The position numbers and the translations under genes were made by a program. The notes under the pieces were generated by a model. The model searched no databases. It saw nothing but the letters and a program-made list of their open reading frames with translations, and was not told the DNA's origin. From JAXGPF01 sp964463985 (GTDB lineage Bacteria > Verrucomicrobiota > Kiritimatiellia > JAAZAB01), in contig CAYXEK010000008.1 of assembly GCA_964463985.1 (NCBI GenBank), positions 1 to 64,000 of the forward strand: a stretch of DNA of 64,000 nt. The letters are read 5' to 3'. Shown here in pieces: positions 9,816-17,852 of the stretch. The first letter of the stretch is position 1. Each line of letters opens with the position of its first letter.

Positions 9816-10883
9816 ATGACTGCGAAGGAACGGGTGCAATGCGCGCTGTCCTGGGGCCGCCCGGATCGCGTGCCGATCGAGATGTATCTGACGCCGGAAA
9901 TGGGTGAAAAATTAACCGCGTATTTTGGCGGACGCAGTGTGTCGCAGGCGTTGGGCGTGGATTTCCGGCGCGTGAACCCGGACTTGAAACCCGCCGGCCT
10001 GCGCCGGCCCAAACCGGCCGGCGCCGCGCGGTTTAACCTCGAAGGCGCCACGCGCAAGATTACCACGGACACCGGCGCAACTTACGTGGAATGTGTTTCC
10101 TTCCCCATGGCGCAGATTCAAACCATGCGGGATATCGCCGATTGGCCGTGGAACGATCCGGATAATTACGATTATTCCACCATGCGCGCCAAGTGCGATG
10201 CCGCCGGTTCCTACGCGGTTTGCGTGGGCGGCGAAGGCACACCGGATATTTTGAACGGGCTGTCGCGCGCGCGCGGCATGGAGCAGGTGATGATGGACAT
10301 CGCCGCCCGCGACGAAGTGGGATTGGCCATCATTGACAAATACGTATCGGTCAAATACGAGGTCGTCAAGCGCGCGCTGGAAGCCGCGGACGGCCGGATT
10401 GACATCGTCCGCATGGGCGAGGACTGCGGGAACCAGAACGGACGGATGTTTTCCAAAAAGGATTTTGATGAAATCTTCCGGCCGCAGCTGCAGAAGTTCA
10501 TTGACCTGGCCCATGCTTTCGGCGCCAAAGCCATGATGCATTCCTGCGGCGATACGCATGAACTCATGCCGACGTTCATCGAGATGGGCCTGGATGTGCT
10601 CGATGCCATGCAACCGGAGCCGCCCGGCATGCAGCCCCTGGAAAAATGGCGCGGATTGTGCCGCGGGAAAATGGCGTTTTGCGGTTTGATCAGCACCCAG
10701 AACACGCTGCCTTTCGGCACGGAGGCGGAATGCCGCGCTGAGGCCCGGCACCGCCTGGACGTCATCGCGCCGGGCGGCGGTTACATCTTTGCGCCCGCCC
10801 ATTGCATCCAGCCCGACACTCCGCTCCGGAATGTAATTGCCATATACGAGGAAGCGCTGGGGAAGCCTCTGCCGCCGGGATAA
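9816..10883 (+). CDS. UroD-fold protein, MtaA/CmuA-type methyltransferase-like
   Basis: 355 aa, cytoplasmic. The start 'MTAKERVQCALSWGRPDRVPIE' region and the whole length match the uroporphyrinogen decarboxylase superfamily. True HemE is unlikely because MtaA-type zinc ligands are present: HSC near residues 243-245 and the Cys in 'AHCIQPDTP' near residue 330, which aligns with the third ligand in corrinoid methyltransferases. GGAAAGG lies just upstream. A second, unlike UroD-fold gene starts 7 nt downstream, followed by GH78 and GH20 genes. I infer methyl transfer, possibly from O-methylated sugars. No corrinoid protein gene is in the window, so this is unproven. Confidence 0.7.
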   Translation: MTAKERVQCALSWGRPDRVPIEMYLTPEMGEKLTAYFGGRSVSQALGVDFRRVNPDLKPAGLRRPKPAGAARFNLEGATRKITTDTGATYVECVSFPMAQIQTMRDIADWPWNDPDNYDYSTMRAKCDAAGSYAVCVGGEGTPDILNGLSRARGMEQVMMDIAARDEVGLAIIDKYVSVKYEVVKRALEAADGRIDIVRMGEDCGNQNGRMFSKKDFDEIFRPQLQKFIDLAHAFGAKAMMHSCGDTHELMPTFIEMGLDVLDAMQPEPPGMQPLEKWRGLCRGKMAFCGLISTQNTLPFGTEAECRAEARHRLDVIAPGGGYIFAPAHCIQPDTPLRNVIAIYEEALGKPLPPG

Positions 10884-10890
10884 TTTACAC

Positions 10891-12075
10891 ATGAATAATC
10901 GCGAACGGATTCTGGCCTGTTTGAATTATCAGCCGTATGACCGGCTGCCGGTGGTCCACTTCGGATTCTGGGGCGAGACCTGGAAAAAATGGGATCGCAA
11001 CGGGGAAATGACAGCGGAATGCCGGGAGTTGTACCATGCCCGCCGCACCGCGGCGGAACTGGCAAAACATCTTGGCTTTGACTGCGGTTATGCCGACAAC
11101 ACGCTGCTGACGCCCAACATCGGGCTGGAGCCGCCATTTGAGCCCAAGGTGCTGCGCAATAATCCCGACGGCTCCTATGACGAACTAACCGCGCAGGGCG
11201 TGGTGGTTCGTAAGTGGAAGGGCGTTATTTCCATTCCCGCCGAAGTTGATCATGTGCTCAAGAACCGCGCTGCATGGGAAAAGGAATATCTGCCACGCCT
11301 CCAATTTCACCCCGACCGGGTTAACCGCGCGCCGGCGGGCGGCGAATCCGCCGGAAAAACACCGTTTGCGGATGCAATTGCGGGCTTGCGCAGCGGGCAA
11401 CGGGATTATTTATACGGATTGCATTGCGGATCGCTGATCGGGATCATTCGCGATTATCTCGGCGTGGAGAATCTTGCCTATTTGCAGGTGGACGACGAGC
11501 CTTTATTCGATGAAATAATTGATACGGCGGCGGGCTTGTGCTTTCAGTGCGTCCAGACCGCCCTGAGTTCCGGCGTGAAATTTGATTACGGACATTTCTG
11601 GGAGGATATCTGTTTTAAAAACGGCCCGTTGATTTCACCCGGAGTGTTTGCCCGGAAAATCGGGCCGCATTACAAACGCATCACCGGCTTGCTGCGCGAT
11701 CATGGCATGGATCTGGTTTCGCTGGATTGCGACGGGATGATTGACGCCTTGATTCCAATCTGGCTGGAAAATGGCGTCAACACTATGTTCCCGATCGAAG
11801 TTGGAACCTGGAATGCCTCGATTGCGCCCTGGCGCGCAAAATACGGGAAAGAATTGCGCGGGGTGGGCGGGATGAACAAAACCGTGTTCGCCCGGGACCG
11901 GCGGGCGGTGGACGATGAAATTGCACGTTTGAAACCGCTGGTGGAACTTGGCGGATATTTGCCGTGCCCGGATCACCGGATTCCCCCGGACGCCAAATTC
12001 GACCTGGTACGGTATTATTGCCGGCGGATGCAGGATTGGGGTGTCACGGAGAAGAGTATCTCACAAAGGCGCTAA
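10891..12075 (+). CDS. UroD-fold protein, divergent partner of the preceding gene
   Basis: 394 aa from ATG 10891, 7 nt after the previous stop; the frame extends upstream but only into that gene. The opening 'MNNRERILACLNYQPYDRLP' is typical of the UroD superfamily. Its active-site region differs from the neighbour: 'LDCDGMIDALIP' replaces the HxC motif and 'CPDHRIPPD' lies near the end. The two therefore probably do different steps or act as a pair. The last residues (SISQRR) and the stop codon are encoded by an intergenic-type repeat that begins at 12059, so the native C-terminus may have been replaced. Confidence 0.7.
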   Translation: MNNRERILACLNYQPYDRLPVVHFGFWGETWKKWDRNGEMTAECRELYHARRTAAELAKHLGFDCGYADNTLLTPNIGLEPPFEPKVLRNNPDGSYDELTAQGVVVRKWKGVISIPAEVDHVLKNRAAWEKEYLPRLQFHPDRVNRAPAGGESAGKTPFADAIAGLRSGQRDYLYGLHCGSLIGIIRDYLGVENLAYLQVDDEPLFDEIIDTAAGLCFQCVQTALSSGVKFDYGHFWEDICFKNGPLISPGVFARKIGPHYKRITGLLRDHGMDLVSLDCDGMIDALIPIWLENGVNTMFPIEVGTWNASIAPWRAKYGKELRGVGGMNKTVFARDRRAVDDEIARLKPLVELGGYLPCPDHRIPPDAKFDLVRYYCRRMQDWGVTEKSISQRR

Positions 12076-12196
12076 GCCGCCAAGGCGCAACGGATTTGCA
12101 GATGCTGAAGGAATGCATGTAACTGTGCGGCAGAGGCGTAAAACGGTCATGTTTTCCAGAGCTTCTTGCTTGGCGCCTTGGTGACTTTGTGTGAGA
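12059..12196. repeat. CACAAAGGCGC-type repeat, two facing copies
   Basis: The left arm begins at 12059 (TCTCACAAAGGCGC, then AAGCCGCCAAGG). The right arm, on the opposite strand, ends at 12196 (reverse complement TCTCACACAAAG). The left arm encodes the end of the upstream protein, and the right arm overlaps the Shine-Dalgarno region of the next gene. Related copies are at 32736-32762 and, diverged, at 52905-52937. Confidence 0.7.
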
Positions 12197-12206
12197 GGAA
12201 TCATCT

Positions 12207-14558
12207 ATGTCCGCTGGTCCCTTTGAAAAATCGCAGTGGATCTGGCCGGGACTGCCCTGCCTGGATTTGATAAATGCATTCGCGCAGTTCCGGCGGACCT
12301 TCCGGCTGGAGCAGCCGCCGCGCCGGGCGGAGATATGCGTTACCGCGGATGCGGCTTACCAGTTGTTCGTTAATAACCGTTACGTCTGCCGCGGTCCGGC
12401 GCGCGGCTGGCAGATTGAATGGCCGTTTGACCGGGTGGATATCGCGCCTTTTTTGCGGAAAGGCCGAAATGTGATTGCTGTCCGGGCGCATAACCCGGGC
12501 GTGCATACCTGCAAGTACCTGCACCAGGGGTGGGCGGGGTTCATCCTGGCCGGCAGGGCGGGCGGAGTTGATTTAGCCACCGGCACGGAGGAATGGCGGG
12601 CGCGGATGTCCCCCGGCCATTTGCGGAACCTGTCCCGGCTTTCCGCCCAGATGGAGTTTCAGGAGCATTTTGACGCGCGCCGCGAGGATGAATGGCGCCG
12701 GACAGATTATAACGACAGCCAATGGAGCCGGCCCTTCCCGTACAAGAGCGGCGTGGATCCCTGGCCCGCTTTCAGCGAACGCGGCATTCCGTTTTTGCGC
12801 GAAGACCGGTTCGCCGGCCCGCGGTCCGTCTTGCTGGAGTCGGACGGGTCGGCCTGCCCGCTGCGGGATTGCGCGGTCAGAACTTATCTTTCCGAACAAC
12901 GCAAGTGGCGGCCGGCGGAATTGGTCTTGACGCAAACCGGGCGATCGCGCACGTTGAAAACCCGGCCGGTCAAGGCGGGAATGTTTGCCTCGTATTTGTT
13001 GGATTTCGGGGCGGAAATAACCGGTTGCGTCAGGTGGCGGACCGCCGGCGCGCGCGGCGGCGAGACGGTTGAAGTTATAGCCACGGAAAGGATTGACAAG
13101 AACGGGCCGCTCGTGTTTGATCCGGATAAAAATCCGGGCCGGGCGCCGGCATTGGCTTCCAGGATTATCCTGAAAAAAGGGCGCTCCGAGTATGAAAATT
13201 TCAATTACTGGGGATTCCGGTATTTGATTGTCACCGTGCGCGGGCCGGCGCCGCGCTTGAGCATCCGGGTGGACGCACGGCTGGTCGGTTATCCGCTGGC
13301 CGGCGGGGACCATTTCATAACTTCGTCAGGACGTCTGAACAGGATTTTTGAATGCTGTTTCCGTTCCCAGCAATGCTGCATGACCGACGCCTACATGGAT
13401 TGCCCCGGCTTTGAGCAGGCCATGTGGTGGGGCGACGCCCATGTCCAGTCGTTTGCAACGCATTACCTGATGAACGACAACAGGTTGTTCCGGCGCGGGA
13501 TGGAGGTCATGGCCCGGCATAAAAGTCCGGCGGGCGTTTTGTACGGACTTGCGCCGGCGCATCTGTACAACTGGGTGATGCCGGAATACACCTTGTTTTG
13601 GATATGGTCGCATTGGGAATATTACTGGCGCACGGGCGATATCAGTCTTTTTGAGAAACTGTCCGGGGAGATTGAAGACATCATGTCGTATTACAGCGGC
13701 TTCCTGGACAAAAAACTCAACTTGCTGCGCACGGATGCGCGCTGGAACCTGTTGTGGGTCTGGCGCGGCCCGGTTGCGGCTTTATACAATCTGTTTTATT
13801 TGAAAGCCTTGCGGGAATTGGCGATGCTTTGCGCGGCTGCCGGCGCCAGCCGGCGGGCCAAATCCTATGAGTTGCAGGCGGAAGCCGTGGCGCGCGCCCT
13901 GGTCAGACATTTGTTTGACCGTCAGGCGGCCAGATTCTACGCCGGCCTGGATCAGGCCGGCCGCCCGGTCAGCGACCCCGGTGTCTGGTGCGATGCTTTG
14001 GCTGTGCTTACTGGTATAATGCCGGTAAACGACCATGTGTTCGCCCGGCGCCTGGCGGACATGTGCCGGCGGGCAATCGCGCTTGATACCCCGCCGATCG
14101 GGATGGGCATGTTTCTGGTTTTTGAAGCCATGAAAAAAGCCGGATGCCGGCGCGAGGTCATCGAATGCATTGACCGGTTATGGGGCGAAATGAACATCGC
14201 GCGGGGCGAAACTGCCACCCTGGAACACTGGTGGACTAACCGCAACGAAGGCGGCAGCCGCTGCCATGCCTGGAGCGCCCACCCGATAATGCATTTCCTC
14301 AATATCCTGCTGGGCGTGACCCAGTCTGAGCTGGCCTGGCGACGCGTGCGGTTTGCGCCATTGCTGCAATTCGCCGGCCGAGTTTCGGGCTGCGTGCCGA
14401 CGCCGCATGGCCTGGTTCAAGCCGGATGGCAGATAAATGCCGGCAAGGCGGATGTCAGTTTGCAAGTCCCTGCCGGCATCACCGCGGAAATTGAAGTCGG
14501 CCGGATAAAAAAGACCTGGAAGGGACCGTTTAAAAAACATTTTTCCGTTCAGGTTTAA
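12207..14558 (+). CDS. GH78-type alpha-L-rhamnosidase-like glycoside hydrolase
   Basis: 783 aa without a signal peptide. N-terminal beta-sandwich modules (about 1-330) include 'YQLFVNNRYV' and 'FDRVDIAPFLRKGRNVIAV', the usual sugar-binding domain of this family. The (alpha/alpha)6-barrel follows. The motif 'DCPGFEQAMWWGDAH' near residues 398-412 corresponds to the general-acid loop of GH78 (normally DCP..E....GD), and 'TLEHWW' near residue 672 corresponds to the second carboxylate. A C-terminal sandwich closes the protein. AGAGGAA upstream of ATG 12207 comes from the repeat arm. The expected activity is removal of terminal alpha-L-rhamnose inside the cell. The motif is divergent enough that another alpha-linked deoxyhexose is possible. 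Confidence 0.75.
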   Translation: MSAGPFEKSQWIWPGLPCLDLINAFAQFRRTFRLEQPPRRAEICVTADAAYQLFVNNRYVCRGPARGWQIEWPFDRVDIAPFLRKGRNVIAVRAHNPGVHTCKYLHQGWAGFILAGRAGGVDLATGTEEWRARMSPGHLRNLSRLSAQMEFQEHFDARREDEWRRTDYNDSQWSRPFPYKSGVDPWPAFSERGIPFLREDRFAGPRSVLLESDGSACPLRDCAVRTYLSEQRKWRPAELVLTQTGRSRTLKTRPVKAGMFASYLLDFGAEITGCVRWRTAGARGGETVEVIATERIDKNGPLVFDPDKNPGRAPALASRIILKKGRSEYENFNYWGFRYLIVTVRGPAPRLSIRVDARLVGYPLAGGDHFITSSGRLNRIFECCFRSQQCCMTDAYMDCPGFEQAMWWGDAHVQSFATHYLMNDNRLFRRGMEVMARHKSPAGVLYGLAPAHLYNWVMPEYTLFWIWSHWEYYWRTGDISLFEKLSGEIEDIMSYYSGFLDKKLNLLRTDARWNLLWVWRGPVAALYNLFYLKALRELAMLCAAAGASRRAKSYELQAEAVARALVRHLFDRQAARFYAGLDQAGRPVSDPGVWCDALAVLTGIMPVNDHVFARRLADMCRRAIALDTPPIGMGMFLVFEAMKKAGCRREVIECIDRLWGEMNIARGETATLEHWWTNRNEGGSRCHAWSAHPIMHFLNILLGVTQSELAWRRVRFAPLLQFAGRVSGCVPTPHGLVQAGWQINAGKADVSLQVPAGITAEIEVGRIKKTWKGPFKKHFSVQV

Positions 14559-14569
14559 TGGCAGTCAGT

Positions 14570-14731
14570 TGGAGGGCGGGGCTGGGCCGAGCCGTTTTTG
14601 ATGCGCTGGGATGCCCGGCAGGCTCACCGCAGGTTCGCCCTCCAGGGAATGGGATGACGGATATGCGGCAGGCTCACCGCAGGTTCGCCCTCCAGGTGAC
14701 CATCTGATGGAGGGCGAAGCTGAGCTGAGCC
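14570..14731. repeat. Four-copy cluster of the GGAGGGCGAAGC family
   Basis: The copies lie at 14570-14593 (+), 14621-14644 (-), 14671-14694 (-) and 14708-14731 (+). The two middle copies are part of a perfect 31-bp direct repeat (14616-14646 and 14666-14696) with a 50-bp period. The +,-,-,+ order allows two neighbouring hairpins. This fills the 219 bp between the GH78 and GH20 genes. Confidence 0.85.
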
Positions 14732-14777
14732 GGTCTTGCCGGTGAATTGTCAGCAATTAAAAAATAATGGAGACAAG

Positions 14778-16547
14778 GTGACGACTCAATCGCATTTTAC
14801 GCCGAAATATGCCGTGGCTGCTGAAGGATTTGTGCCGCTGAACGGACGGCGGGTAACAGTGATGTCTGGTTCCAGTTCCGCCGCCGCGGAGGCGCAACGC
14901 CTGGCCGTACGGCTGAAAAATGATTTTGGCATCAATGCCGGCGCCGCAAAAAAAGCCGGCAAAAACCTGACGATACGATTGAATCTGCGCGCCGACCTTT
15001 CCGCCGTGAATTCCGATCCGGAAGGTTTTGTCTTGCGCGTTGATCATGGCGGCATTCGGCTGGAAGCCGCCGGCGCCGCCGGGCTCTACTACGGCGTTGA
15101 CGACCTGATCCGGCGGCTGGAACATCGTGCCGGCGGCTGGGCGCTGGCCTGCGGGGAATGGCATGACTGGCCGGACTCCGGCTGGCGCGCCTTCATGATT
15201 GATCCGGCGCGCAAGTTCGTTCCCATGCCGCGGCTTTTACGGATTCTGGACTGGATGGCGGAAAGCCGGATGAATGTGCTGCACGTGCATTTTACCGATA
15301 ACGAGCAATTCACCATCGAACTGCCGCGGCATCCGCTGGTGAACCGCCGCATGTATAATTTTCAATGCTGCGGCCCGATTACCGTGCATCCCCATTCCTT
15401 CGGGGAAGTTGCGCGGGTGGAACGGGAATATGCCGGGGTTTACAGCCATGCCGACATCCGCGCGCTGGTGCGCTATGCCGCTGACCGCCATATCCAGGTC
15501 GTCCCGGAAATGGAATTCCCCAGCCATTGCATTCCCATCCTTAAAACATATCCCGAGTTGATGTGCGATACCGGTGTGGCGCCAAGTTCCAACAGCGGCA
15601 AACGCCCGTCGGAATCAATCATGTGCATCGGCAATCCTAAAACCTATAAATTGTTCAATGAAATCATTGACACCGTCGCGCCGCTATTTCCGGCGCCTTA
15701 CCTGCACATCGGCGCGGACGAGATTGATTGTCCCATCATTCCCCTGGCCAAGCGATCCTGGGATCGTTGTTCCGTCTGCGGTGCAATGATGCGGCGGCAT
15801 GGATATCGGAACGTGCATGCGCTGTTTTACGGCGCCCTGCGGCGCGTGCGGCGCATGCTTGCCGCACACGGCAAACGCATGATCATGTGGAATGATTACA
15901 TTGACATCGCCCGGCCGGTGGATTTGCCGCGGGACATCATCATGCAATTCTGGCGGATTGCCGACAAGGCCTGGCCGATCGGGCCGCGGCATGGGTGCAG
16001 TTACGCCAAGTTCGCCCGGGCCGGGTTTGACGTGATTAATTCGCATTATCCCGAGGCCTACCTGGATGGGTTCATGGCCGATGCGCGCCTGGCGAACTGG
16101 CGGCCGGACCGGCGGCCGCCGCTGCCCGCCGGCCTGCGGCGGAAAGCGCTGGGAGGGACGATGTGCGCCTGGGGGTGGCATGATTATTATGCCTATGCCA
16201 TGCCGCCCGCCCTGGCCTTCTGGGGCGCCCGTCTATGGCGGCATGCGCCGGTGAAAAATTTCCCGGAATTCGCGCGCAGCCTGGCGCGGCATATTTTCGG
16301 TCCGGCCGCGCCGCCGGCATTGGCGGAGGTATTTGACGGGTTGGGGTCGGTTATCCCGCCGTTGCAGGAACGGGCGCCGCGCGTATTTGCCAGGGACGAA
16401 GCGACGTTGCCGGGCCGGCGCGCCTGGAATCGCGCCCGGTATCGCGCCATGCTGAAGGCGATGGATGCGGCGCTGGCCGATGCCGGAGTGTGTAATCGCG
16501 ATGTGCTGCGGGAATTGCGGTCAAGTTTGGCGGAACTGGCGGTATGA
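14778..16547 (+). CDS. GH20-type beta-N-acetylhexosaminidase
   Basis: 589 aa from GTG 14778, chosen because GGAG at 14769-14772 lies 5 nt upstream; an in-frame TTG at 14736 would start inside the repeat cluster. No signal peptide is seen. Residues about 10-130 form the GH20b-like N-terminal domain. The barrel then shows 'RAFMIDPARKFVP', 'MNVLHVHFTDNEQFTIE', 'VVPEMEFPSH' and 'HIGADEID', in which Asp314-Glu315 are the assisting and acid/base pair of GH20. Retaining hydrolysis of terminal beta-GlcNAc or GalNAc is expected. The cytoplasmic location implies uptake of short oligosaccharides. The NagA-like enzyme at 40142-41344 would be a logical later step. Confidence 0.82.
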   Translation: MTTQSHFTPKYAVAAEGFVPLNGRRVTVMSGSSSAAAEAQRLAVRLKNDFGINAGAAKKAGKNLTIRLNLRADLSAVNSDPEGFVLRVDHGGIRLEAAGAAGLYYGVDDLIRRLEHRAGGWALACGEWHDWPDSGWRAFMIDPARKFVPMPRLLRILDWMAESRMNVLHVHFTDNEQFTIELPRHPLVNRRMYNFQCCGPITVHPHSFGEVARVEREYAGVYSHADIRALVRYAADRHIQVVPEMEFPSHCIPILKTYPELMCDTGVAPSSNSGKRPSESIMCIGNPKTYKLFNEIIDTVAPLFPAPYLHIGADEIDCPIIPLAKRSWDRCSVCGAMMRRHGYRNVHALFYGALRRVRRMLAAHGKRMIMWNDYIDIARPVDLPRDIIMQFWRIADKAWPIGPRHGCSYAKFARAGFDVINSHYPEAYLDGFMADARLANWRPDRRPPLPAGLRRKALGGTMCAWGWHDYYAYAMPPALAFWGARLWRHAPVKNFPEFARSLARHIFGPAAPPALAEVFDGLGSVIPPLQERAPRVFARDEATLPGRRAWNRARYRAMLKAMDAALADAGVCNRDVLRELRSSLAELAV

Positions 16548-16610
16548 TAGGGCGCGCATAAAATGCGTCCGGCCGCGCTGGACTTTCACGGCGGCGGCAG
16601 GGGAGGAGCC

Positions 16611-17615
16611 ATGCGGCGACAAAAGAAAAACCATTCCGGCACGGTCCGGCAGGGCGATTTGGCGCGCCTGGCATTGCGCCTGGTGGAGCCGTCGCGGCAC
16701 AATACCGGCTTGACATTTCCGGCCATGGATTTGCCGCGGGGAATCCGCGTGTTTGTCCGCACCCGGATTGGTTACGGCGCCGAGGCGGCGCCGAACTTGA
16801 ACATGGTCAAGCATGTCCTGATTGTGAATCTGCGCGGCGAGGGCGAAGTCATTCTGGACGGCGTGGCAATGAAATTTCATCCGGGCGAATCCCTGGTGAT
16901 CCGCCCGGACCAGTTTCATCACTATGCGAAGTCCCATCAGGCCGCGCTGGTCTGGCTCTTTATCGGTTTTGATTTGCGGGAAAGCATGCTGGCGTCGTTT
17001 GCGCAACATGGCCCTTTGCCGCTGCAACGGGCGGACTGGGAATACTTGCGCCGGATTCTGGCAGATTACCTGGATGTGTTCAACGATGCCAATGGCATCG
17101 AGCCGGGATTCGCCGCGGTCTTGAGCAGCGGACGTGTGACGGTGATGTTATGGCTGTTGCTGATGAGCCTGGCGGAGCGCCAGCGGCGGTTATATATCGG
17201 GGAGAGCGCGGGGGAGGGCAATCTCGGCGATCTGACCCTGGTGAAAAAAGCGCAGGCTTACCTTTTGGAGCATTTAAACCAGCCGATACGAATCCATGAT
17301 ATGGCCCGGCATGCGGGGGTGTCGCCCACGCGCTTGTGCCAGGTCTTCCAATCCGCCGTGGGCCGGTCATTGGGACGGACCATCCGGCAGTCGCGCGTCA
17401 ACCGCGCGGCCATGCTGCTGGTTGAATCCGATTTGGAGGTGAAGGAAGTCGCCAATGCCTGCGGGTTTTCTTCCGTATCGGCATTCTGCCGCACTTTTCA
17501 CCGCATTGTGGGCATGCCGCCCCGGCGGTACCGGGAATTGCGGCGCCCGCCGCCTGGCCCGGACCGGGCCATCCAGCCGAAAAAACGCGCCCGCGCCGAG
17601 GAGCGCGCAAAATAA
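16611..17615 (+). CDS. AraC-family transcriptional regulator
   Basis: 334 aa from ATG 16611, preceded by GGGGAGGAG; an upstream in-frame ATG at 16563 has no such site. The N-terminal half (about 35-130) has cupin-like strands ('GEGEVILDGVAMKFHPGES', 'RPDQFHHY'). The C-terminal 100 residues hold two helix-turn-helix motifs ('IRIHDMARHAGVSPTRLCQVF' region and 'EVKEVANACGFSSVSAFCRTF' region) and 'GMPPRRYR'. It directly follows the GH20 gene and precedes a beta-helix gene, so it is a candidate activator of this carbohydrate locus responding to a sugar. The ligand is unknown. Confidence 0.88.
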   Translation: MRRQKKNHSGTVRQGDLARLALRLVEPSRHNTGLTFPAMDLPRGIRVFVRTRIGYGAEAAPNLNMVKHVLIVNLRGEGEVILDGVAMKFHPGESLVIRPDQFHHYAKSHQAALVWLFIGFDLRESMLASFAQHGPLPLQRADWEYLRRILADYLDVFNDANGIEPGFAAVLSSGRVTVMLWLLLMSLAERQRRLYIGESAGEGNLGDLTLVKKAQAYLLEHLNQPIRIHDMARHAGVSPTRLCQVFQSAVGRSLGRTIRQSRVNRAAMLLVESDLEVKEVANACGFSSVSAFCRTFHRIVGMPPRRYRELRRPPPGPDRAIQPKKRARAEERAK

Positions 17616-17852
17616 TTGCCCGATCATGCCATCCCCGCGCCATACGGGGGAGCATTGCCTGCCCCGGATGCGGGTTCCCAACAGTTGTTCCCATCTGTCC
17701 GAGTTCAGGTTTTGCGTGCCCCGGGCGCTTAATATTTGTCAACATTTAATGCTTTTTTGCACATGATAAAACATTGTGTTCGTCAAGCGCAAAAGCCATA
17801 ATGCCTTAAAAAGAAATCTGCCGCGCGGTTTTGCCGTGGAAGGAAGTGGTTT

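Noticed and set aside
9816..10883. HemE (uroporphyrinogen decarboxylase) of heme synthesis
   Set aside because: It carries MtaA-type HxC...C ligands, lies next to a second unlike UroD-fold gene, and has no heme genes nearby.
14616..14696. Possible minimal CRISPR array
   Set aside because: Only two repeats with one 19-bp spacer, the repeats belong to an intergenic inverted-repeat family, and no cas gene is present.
17736..17769. Promoter TTGTCA ... TGATAA before the beta-helix gene at 17853
   Set aside because: The spacer is 22 bp, too long for a sigma-70 site, and shorter spacings give no -10 match.
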